Positions 56,491 to 64,000 of a stretch of DNA of 64,000 nt are shown piece by piece. The position numbers and the translations under genes are program-made. The notes under the pieces are model-generated. The model was not told where the DNA came from. It worked only from the letters and a program-made list of their open reading frames with translations, and searched no databases. How positions within the stretch are numbered: the first letter of the stretch is position 1; each line of letters begins with the position of its first letter. Source of the DNA: Cephalotus follicularis (Eukaryota > Streptophyta > Magnoliopsida > Oxalidales > Cephalotaceae); NCBI GenBank assembly GCA_001972305.1, contig BDDD01001484.1, positions 234,084 to 298,083 on the forward strand, written 5' to 3'.

Positions 56491-59176
56491 TGTAATACCC
56501 TGTTTGTTCGTATGTGTTTTTACGGACTTTTTATGTTTTCGTTTCGGGCTTTTAAATTGTTTAATGTTAAAAGTCCGGTTGCCCTTTTGTTTTGGGCCAT
56601 TGACATCAGCCTGAATTTTTTTGGATGTGTTAATGCTATGTTGGGTTTGGTCCTTATTTACTTAGTTATTATCCAACTTATTTTTTTAACTCAATTACTT
56701 TCTTTTATTTTATTTCTTTTAATTCCTTTATTTCTTTCCTTTCTTATTTTCTTCTTTCTTTCCTATTCTTCCCTCTCCTCTCCCGAACTCTCTCATTCCC
56801 TCATTACTTTCACAAGGCAACCATATTCTTCTTCCTTATCAACCTGATTTTGTCCCATTTATTTCCTTATCTTTCCCTCAATATTCTCTTCTTTCCCGTT
56901 TTGGTTGCCTTTTGCTATTTATGTGAGACAATGCCAATGAGTCAGCTATCTCCTTTTGTCCTTTGCTGCTGCCGAACCTGCTGTGTCTTAGGGGCTGTGA
57001 TTTCTGTGTCTTCTTACTCCATTAATAAGGTTAGTCTCATCAAAGCTCAATTCAGAGATTGTGTTATTGTTATTTGTATGGCATTGCCAAAACTTTGAGT
57101 GTATGTTTTCTTTCCATTGATTCTATCAACAGCTGTGTTCTTCTTCAGTTAGAGTCGCCATTGCAGGTTAGTTGTTGCCTTACTGTGATGGTTATGTTGT
57201 TAGTTTTACCAAGGATTCGTTTTGGGCATGTATGGGTTCCTAGAGATGGTTTTGTTTTGGTTTCTGCATACTTGAATTTCCTGTCAAATAAATCCTTTGG
57301 TTGTAACGATCTGTAGACACCTAGGAAGTGTTAAATAATCTGGTTTTGATGCATGTGATCAGAATAAGTGGATAGAATTGGAGTTATACACATGCATGAT
57401 ATGGTTCAAATTTCTGTCACCTTAAATAGAATTGTTGTCAATATGTCTCTGTCAAATTCAGTGTTATAACATTGTTTTACATGCCATGTAAGGTTGTTTT
57501 AATGTTGGTAATCTTCTGGTGTTGAAAAATCCGAGTTTTGGCAACTAGATTGCACAAAACTGCACTAAACTGTTGTTCTATCACACAGAGCAGTCGGCTG
57601 CCCATATGAACAGTCGGCTGTTTGGTTTGAGTAGTCGGCTGTCTTGTGCGAACAGTCGACTGTTTTGTGTTGAGTAATCGGCTGGACCCCTGATTCAGTC
57701 GACTGCCTCCAGTCCAGATTATATAGTCAACTGGCCCTGTTGTGTAGTCGACTGCCACTCCTTGAACAGTCGACTGGATCCCTGAAACAGTCGGCTGGTT
57801 GTCCTGTAGCTTTCTGTTTTCATCCGTTCACTCTTCCGATGATTCCGGGTCTGTTTTAAACATCATTATGATTCTGTTTTATGCCCAAAATGAATTTTGG
57901 ACCCTTATTTGAATATTGTTATGTTGTATAGATTATTGTGCTACGTGAGGCAAATTAAGTTTACCGGATATTCGTAAGTTAGTCTGTGATCGCATAAGGT
58001 ACGGATCTTCGTTTCTTGATACACTCTTACTGATTTTATTAGAGTGCAAATTCAGTTATGTTTTGAGAATAAAATACGGATTCTTGTTTTAGTTATCATT
58101 CGGTTTCATCTGAATTGAATATGTTTTGTTTTAATGAGATTCTGCTCTTTGCTACTATCTTCGATTTTAGCGAAATAAAATCAGTTTTGGACATCTGAAT
58201 TATTTGAAATGAATTCAATTTTATGATATGTTATATTTGGCTTTATGAACTAAGTATATTTGCATAACTTGAAATAAATTCAGTTAATATTTTACGGAAA
58301 TGAATGTTTTTCTGGCTCAATGAATTCAGCTGTGTTATGTTATGAAATGTTATGCAAATGTCTCTTTATTGTGAAAATTAAAAAGTTTCCTTTTTTATTA
58401 TGAAAGTATATGTTATGCAAAACTATATCGTTTGAGAACGATTTGCGGCGTCTCTCTGGGATATCCTTGGATAGGATTTGTGATAGAGGCGTATGGATCG
58501 ATCCTAGTTATATGTTTTGGGATATGTTATGATATGGGAATTGTATGTGTAGTGCCGTACACTGCAATTCTATTTGGCAATGTGGATGTCGCGAATCCCT
58601 TGTTACTATGTGTTTCTGATATGTTATGGGTTTTGGTGCTTAGTTATGGAACCTATGTTTTGGAAAGGTATGCTTTATGGTTTCAAAGTTATGAACTTGG
58701 TTTACATGTTTTGCCGTGGGCATTTACAAAGTATGTTTAAACTATTTTATTGCTTAAGATTTCTGCTTTAAAGTACTTTTGAAATCTTCTTGCTTTAAAA
58801 TATCGTTTACTGTTTTACATTATATATCCGTACTGAGGTTTGCTCAGCCGCGTTTTTGTTTCCATGCGGCAGGTTATCAGGAGCGACGGGGCAATGTGTG
58901 ATGAGAGTGACTCCCTTATGTCTGAGGATCATCTAGGAGCTGATCCCTTTTGTGTTTATGTGGTCATAGTGGGACCCGTTTAATAAACAATATGTTCATT
59001 TTAATTTATGACTTTTGGATTATGAATAAGTTTCAGTTTATGATCAGTTTTGGTATGTTATCAGATATGTTTGAACCATCATGTTTTTAATGAAGGTGAA
59101 CCTTTCCAGTATGATATGTTATGTTAAGTTCTGTAATTTGCACCTGTAGTGACTCCCACAGCTCGGGGGTGTTACA
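56491..59176 (+). mobile_element. E16: 5' LTR
   Basis: A 2686-bp LTR from TGTAATACCC to GGGGGTGTTACA, inserted in the RNase H of E15. The left part (56640-56900) is a pyrimidine-rich T/C stretch that creates meaningless hydrophobic reading frames. CAGTCGGCTG or CAGTCGACTG sites fill 57588-57795. It lacks the TTAGCC stem-loop. E6 and E17 belong to the same or a sister family. Confidence 0.85.
57588..57795. repeat. CAGTCGACTG-type array in E16 LTR
   Basis: Nine to ten sites with measured spacings of 20, 21, 21 and 22 from 57590, and 21 near 57772. About half have a GTCGGC core instead of GTCGAC. Confidence 0.88.
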
Positions 59177-59181
59177 GTTTA

Positions 59182-59193
59182 TGGTATCAGAGA
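59182..59193 (+). promoter_or_regulatory. Primer-binding site of E16 (tRNA-iMet-like)
   Basis: TGGTATCAGAGA starts 6 bp after the LTR end and matches the other sites in 11 of 12 bases. Confidence 0.8.
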
Positions 59194-59346
59194 ATAGGCT
59201 TTGTTCCTTAGAAGACCTAACTAGGTTTGACCTGTGAGCTTGGGTAGACTGGGGTTAGAGCTGTTCCGTTATGGCCTTTTTGATATGTTTTCTGTTTTGA
59301 TTTTTTTGTTTCGGTTTGATATCTCGTGTTTCGGTTTCCTTCGTAG

Positions 59347-61904
59347 ATGGTACGTACAGGAAACACTCCTCAGAGAACTGCACCAGCTAGGGCTTGAAAT
59401 GAAGTCAGAAACGAGCCTTCTGTGGAAGAATTGGTTCGTCAGGCAGTGGCTCAGGAAGTGAATCGTGTAATGCAACAATAGAATCGGGAACAAGTTGCTG
59501 AGGAGAATGCTCCGGCAGAGGTTCAAGTGGGTATGGAAACTGGGGATAGGCTTGGCACACCTACTCATGTTTGGCTTGACCGGTTTCAGAAACAGAGGCC
59601 GCAGTCCTTCAGTTCGGCTATGACACCCGTGGAAGCCGAACACTGGATAGCACACATGGAGAAGATTTTTAATGTTCTGAGGTGTGATGATCAGTAGAAG
59701 GTAAGGTTGGCGGCTTAAAAACTCGAAGGAGACGCCCAGAAGTGGTGGAATACTTTGAATTTGGCTAAGGGTGAAGGTTATGCGGATGCTCTGTTATTGT
59801 CTGAGTTCCGAGAAGTCTTCTATCAGCAGTATTTCCCCACTGCTGATAAGGAGGCCTATGCCAGGGAATTTGTTAATACCAGGCAGAGGGATGGAGAAAC
59901 AGTTTCGGAGTTCTTGGCCCGTTTCACCAGATTGGCTGGGTTTGCTGGATCCGCGACGGGGTCAGCATCGGAGCAAACTGAAAAGTTCAAGTGGAAGTTG
60001 CATTACCAGTTGAGGGGAAAGCTGATAAACTCCAAGTTTGTGGATGTAGCTGAAGTTGCAAATGCTGCGAAAAACATTGAATTGGAGAGATTGGACTTCC
60101 AGGCAGCACGTCAGGAAGGGGATAAAAAGCGGAATAGGAATGAACAAGATTCTGGACAGCAGAGCAAGGGTCAAGACAGTTCATGGAACAGGGGCAGAGG
60201 AGGTAAACAATGTAAGAGAGATCACAAGCAGAATAAAGATGGTGATCAACAGCGTCAGCAAGGAAATGATCTGAAAAATCCACAGGGAGTTGGTGGGGGT
60301 AACCCCCATGTTCAGATTACTAAATGTTATACTTGTGGTAGGTATCATCCAGTCGGTACCTGTTATAAATTCAGTGGGGCCTATTTTGTGTGTGGACAGA
60401 TGAGACACTTCGCGAAGGATTTTCAGGATCCTCGTGCTAAGGAAAGGAAGGGTAATGGTGCGGATGCTGGGCAGCACAACGTGGGAGGCCGAGTCTTTGC
60501 AATTACTACTCATCAGGCAGCTAATGCTCCAGGTACGGTTTCGGGTTTTATTTCTGTTGGTAACCGTAGAGCTTATGTGTTATATGATACTGGATCGACG
60601 CACTCGGTTGTAATGAGATCTTCTGTTCGGCATCTTGGGATGCCTTCGCGGTTGTTGGATCCAGCTTTGGTTCTTTCTACCCCTATGGGGACATCTGTTC
60701 TGATATCTGAGTGTTTTTATGCTTACCCACTTGTTTTCGATAATCGGATTCGTGATGCGGATCTTTTTCCTATGGATATGTATGATTTCGATATGATTCT
60801 GGGTATGGATTGGTTGGACCGCCATCGGGCTACGATTGATTGTCATGCTCGGAGGGTTTTGTTTGGAGATGTGGATCGACCTGATTTTATTTATCAGGGT
60901 ACATGCCCTATGAAAGATGTTAAGATCATATCTGTTATGGAAGCTCAGAAGTTAGTAGCTAAGGGCACCGAAGGGTTTCTAGCAGTTGTGAAGGATGTCT
61001 CAAGGGTCGAGCCTCGCCTTGAGGATTATCCTGTGGTTAGGGAGTTTTCTGATGTGTTTCCGGAGGAGTTACCGGGTTTGCCACCGCAACGGGAAGTGGA
61101 GTTTACCATTGAGCTCATTCTTGGGGTGGGACCTATATCTAAAGCACCTTATAGGATGGCACCACTTGAGTTGCAAGAGATGAAAGAGCAGTTGCAAGAG
61201 TTGTTAGATCGGGGTTTTATCCGGTGGAGTGTTTCGCTGTGGGGAGCTCCGGTTTTGTTTGTGAAGAAGAAGGACGGATCTAAGAGACTGTGTATTGACT
61301 ACAGAGAACTAAATCGAATCACTATTCGTAATAAATACCTTTTGCCTAGGATTGATGACCTATTTGATCAACTCCAAGGTGCATGGTATTTTTCTAAGAT
61401 CGGTTTGAGATCTGGATATCATCAGTTGCGGATAAAAGATGAAGATGTGCCTAAGACCGCTTTCCGCACACGGTATGGGCATTATGAATTTTTGGTGATG
61501 CCATTTGGGCTTACGAATGCACCGGCAGTTTTCATGGACCTAATGAATCGGGTTTTTCATGAGTTTCCGGATCGGTTTGTGATTGTGTTCATCGATGACA
61601 TCCTTGTGTATTCGAAATTGAAGGAAGAACATGAAGATCAACTTCGTATAGTGCTTGTTATTCTGAGGAAGAATCAGCTATATGCAAAGTTCTGGAAATG
61701 TGAGTTCTGGTTGGAACAGGTGGCGTTTTTAGGCCATGTGGTTACAGCGGAAGGGATTACTGTGGATCCTGCTAAGGTTGAAGCTATTACTAAATGGCCG
61801 AGACCTACTACAGTATCAGAGGTTAGAAGCTTTTCGGGTTTAGCTGGTTACTATAGGCGGTTCGTGGAAGGCTTCTCCTCCATAGCCTTGCCACTGACTC
61901 AGCT
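59347..61904 (+). pseudogene. E16: Tekay-type gag-protease-RT, cut by E17
   Basis: One frame from ATG 59347, preceded immediately by TTCCTTCGTAG, a good 3' splice-site context. Four stops lie in gag (59395, 59479, 59695, 59716). After 59719 the frame is open through RT, over 700 codons. Zinc knuckle one is [13 protein letters not shown]. Knuckle two has lost its first and last cysteines ([14 protein letters not shown]). The protease DTGS is intact (60586-60597). RT spans about 61140-61800 with FIDDILVYS near 61588. The frame ends at 61904 at the start of RNase H, where a minus-strand LTR begins. It has the fewest lesions in pol and is probably among the youngest insertions. Confidence 0.9.
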
Positions 61905-63045
61905 TGTAACACCCCCGGTTCGGGATCGAGGGATCACCCCCGATTCTGACTCGGGTTGTCACACAAAACAGAGCTAAAAACATATCAAGATCTTAATCTT
62001 TAATCATCATAAATACGTGGTTGTTCTAAAAGCCTGTAAACATGTATCATGAAACATAAACTGAATCTAAAACATAATCTGAAAACTTTGTCATAAATCA
62101 AAATTCACAATACTAGGTCTATACACGACCATAACACCACTAAAAACATAATCAGATCAAACTCCTAGATGATCCTCTGACATAGGGTAACTCTCTCATC
62201 ACACTTGCCCATGCTGTCCCTGAAAACCTGCCGCATAAAAAACAAAAAAAACGCGACTGAGCAAACCTCAGTACAGATATAGAGTCATAAAATAGTTTAC
62301 GAAACAAATCAATTATGAAACAACATAAATACGAACCAAAACATACACGAATCAAAACAGATACAGTTACGAAACAAAACAGAACAGTTACGAATCATAA
62401 CAGAAAGAAACAAAACTGTATCCGAAACAAAGCAGTTTACCAAAACGAAACAGTATCTGAAACAGAGCAATATCATACTCAAATACAGTATCTGAAACCA
62501 ACACGATACGGTACAAAGCATTTCACGAAACGAAACACTTTACGAAACAGAATAGAACAATTTACGGAGCAAAAGAAAACAGTTTCTAAATAGTATAAAA
62601 CAAACAGATTTCGGAACAAAACCAAATAAACAGTAAACGATAACGATAACGATAAAAGCAGTAAGATTTCAAAGTTAACTCAAAATAGAAATCTTAAGCA
62701 ATAAATCAGTTTAAACATTCTTTGAGGTCACATAGGAACTTTCATAAAAACAAAATTCATAACTTTCAAAACATACACGAAAGCTTTCAAAAGTTACACG
62801 AAACTTTTCAAAACATAAGTTCCAAAACCCATAACATATAACCAAGTTCATAGCTTTGAAAACATAAAGTATACATTTCCAAAACATAGGTTCCATAACT
62901 TTCAAAACGTATAACAAACCTTTCAAAACATAAGTTCCATACTGAGCCACATAACATATCACATAACGTGATCACATCTGATCACATATGGCAAGGGAGT
63001 AGCTAATTCCACATGCCCACTAGAATTGAAGTGTATGGCACTACA
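61905..63045 (-). mobile_element. E17: LTR 3' end, minus strand
   Basis: The minus strand ends GGGGGTGTTACA at 61905, as in the E16 LTR, and a block near 62150-62280 matches 58830-58950 of E16. It lacks an LTR start, being cut by E18 at 63046 at a point equal to about 58553 of E16. It is longer than the matching E16 part because of repeat expansion at 62300-62945. Confidence 0.8.
62300..62945. repeat. Degenerate minisatellite-like expansion in E17 LTR
   Basis: Two parts. 62300-62640 is built of ACGAAACAGAA-like words. 62720-62945 is built of TTTCAAAACATAAGTTCC-like units of roughly 30 bp. The E16 LTR has a short version of the second part (58590-58740). Confidence 0.65.
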
Positions 63046-64000
63046 TGTAAGGACCCAAATTTTCCATGTAAGATATTATATATGATTGCTCATGTGTTTA
63101 TCGGCAGATAATTTAAGGGACCCGTAGTATGACCCTACGCTCGGGGAGTACGGGGGTTCCGCTCCCCGGTGAGCCGACAGTTACACTTAAAGCGTCGACG
63201 CTTTAGGTGAGAGTCGATCTCCTAATTTTGAACGTCGACGCGTTGAAGTTATATGAGTCAGTTGACTTAAAGCACCGACGCTTAGAAATAAAGAGTCGAC
63301 GCTTTAGTCGGGATTGAGGTGAAAAAGTCAGGTTAAACCCTTAGGCGCCGACGCTTAGAAGGAAACGGTCGACGCTTTGAGCTGCAGAAAAAAGGTAAAA
63401 TCTGAATTTTTGGCATTTGAGAGTAGAATTCTCTAATTGGGGACATGTGGCAGGCCAGGGGAAGATGCTATAAGGTATTATCTGGGGATCTAACAAGTGT
63501 AACACTTGGATTGGATTAAATTTGGTCACATGGGCTGCCAAAATAAACAATTGAATGTGTGAGAAGAGGGAAGAAACTTATCCAAGAAGCCATCCCTCTA
63601 TTTAATGGCAAGAAAGCTTGATGTCAGTCATTTTGGGCTGAGAAAGAGAGTATTTCTGCAGATAGTGAAGTAGAGAATTCGTGGTGATCAAAAGGGAAGG
63701 AAATTCTAGAGCTAAAGTAAGGAAATTCTATACCCACTATTGTTAAAAAACTTCCTCTGTTTTGCTCTTAAGTATGCAGCAGATTGTTCAATCAATAACT
63801 TGTTCAATTCTCAATGGATTTGTGAATGGTTGGATGTTCTGGAAACTCTGAAATGTCTTCTTTAAATGTTATGCTTTGCATATTTCAAGATTTTATCGTT
63901 TTCTTGATGGAATTCCAAGTTTTAAATTGTTGTTCAGTCACTGTTCTATTCCTGGATTATGCAGTAGCTTATTTAAATCATATCTCATTCGTTTCTTGAT
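63046..64000 (+). mobile_element. E18: 5' part of an LTR running off the window
   Basis: Starts TGTAAGGACCCAAA inside E17. Contains a GC-rich block with CGGGGAG/CTCCCCG pairing (63142-63163) and TCGA-type sites (63190-63385). No coding sequence is reached, so the lineage is unknown, but the TGTAA start fits gypsy. Confidence 0.6.
63190..63385. repeat. AAAGCGTCGACGCTTTA-type array in E18
   Basis: Seven or eight sites in four pairs. Spacings from centre to centre are 19 (63195), 21 (63270) and 21 (63345). Arms are GCTTT/AAAGC, a third arm type. Confidence 0.85.

Noticed and set aside
56512..57316. Consecutive plus-strand frames with membrane-like hydrophobic stretches
   Set aside because: They derive from the T/C-rich part of the E16 LTR. 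The composition alone explains the phenylalanine, leucine and serine content.
58432..58740. 102-codon plus-strand frame
   Set aside because: It is within the E16 LTR, in a repetitive TATG/TTTGG-rich part, and the related LTR E17 does not preserve it.

Overview
The window is repeat-rich plant nuclear DNA: a dense, nested cluster of LTR retrotransposons with no host gene, rRNA, tRNA or CRISPR that I can support. The lineages present (Ty1/copia SIRE, Ty3/gypsy Athila, and long-LTR chromodomain gypsy of Tekay/Del type primed by initiator tRNA-Met) are known from seed plants. The species cannot be named from this. Every coding region carries frameshifts, stop codons, deletions or lost catalytic residues. 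Labels E1-E18 run left to right.

Left block (1-20729). E1 is a Tekay pol fragment (537-1649) split by a SIRE copia block E2 (1650-10746, minus strand, 5-bp duplication AAAGG). E1 resumes at 10747 and ends in its own 3' LTR at 11378. Inside E2 sit a pair of head-to-head copia LTR ends (1650-2331), a Tekay gag-RT fragment E3 (2332-3921), part of an unrelated LTR E4 (3922-4487), a complete SIRE LTR (4488-5770), an env-position third ORF (6415-7771) and a 5'-truncated integrase-RT-RNase H gene (8340-10544). Next is a rearranged Athila element E5 (11944-17218) with a 218-bp-arm foldback and an LTR in the wrong orientation, then a minus-strand Tekay fragment E6 (17617-19740) cut by a minus-strand LTR end E7.

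Middle block (20730-29262). E8 is a Tekay element with a 2.6-kb 5' LTR and gag-RT. It ends at 25674 in a 34-bp SIRE LTR relic and a 127-bp tandem duplication. It is followed by minus-strand scraps: copia RT E9, a gypsy LTR end E10 and a SIRE LTR E11. About 0.9 kb after that is unassigned.

Right block (29263-64000). Five plus-strand Tekay-like elements are stacked in one another. E12 (from 29263) is split by the near-complete E13 (35853-44940). E12 then runs into E14 (45164-50941), which carries gag only. The 3' LTR of E14 is split by E15 (from 50942), whose pol is split by E16 (from 56491). The pol of E16 is cut by a minus-strand LTR end E17 (61905-63045), and E17 is cut by a new LTR E18 that runs off the window.

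The most unusual signals are non-coding. (1) LTRs of SIRE, Athila and several Tekay families, plus one internal SIRE region, carry clusters of palindromes centred on TCGA. Neighbouring centres are mostly 19-22 bp apart, about two helical turns, and the arms differ between families while the palindromy is kept. (2) A TTAGCC-13 nt-GGCTAA stem-loop is nearly invariant in five Tekay families. (3) A conserved donor-like AG/GTAG site in the Tekay LTRs pairs with a branch-point, pyrimidine-tract and AG array just upstream of the gag start. This predicts a leader intron of about 1.9-2.4 kb. (4) E14 is a gag-only non-autonomous element whose LTR holds a row of covarying stem-loops.
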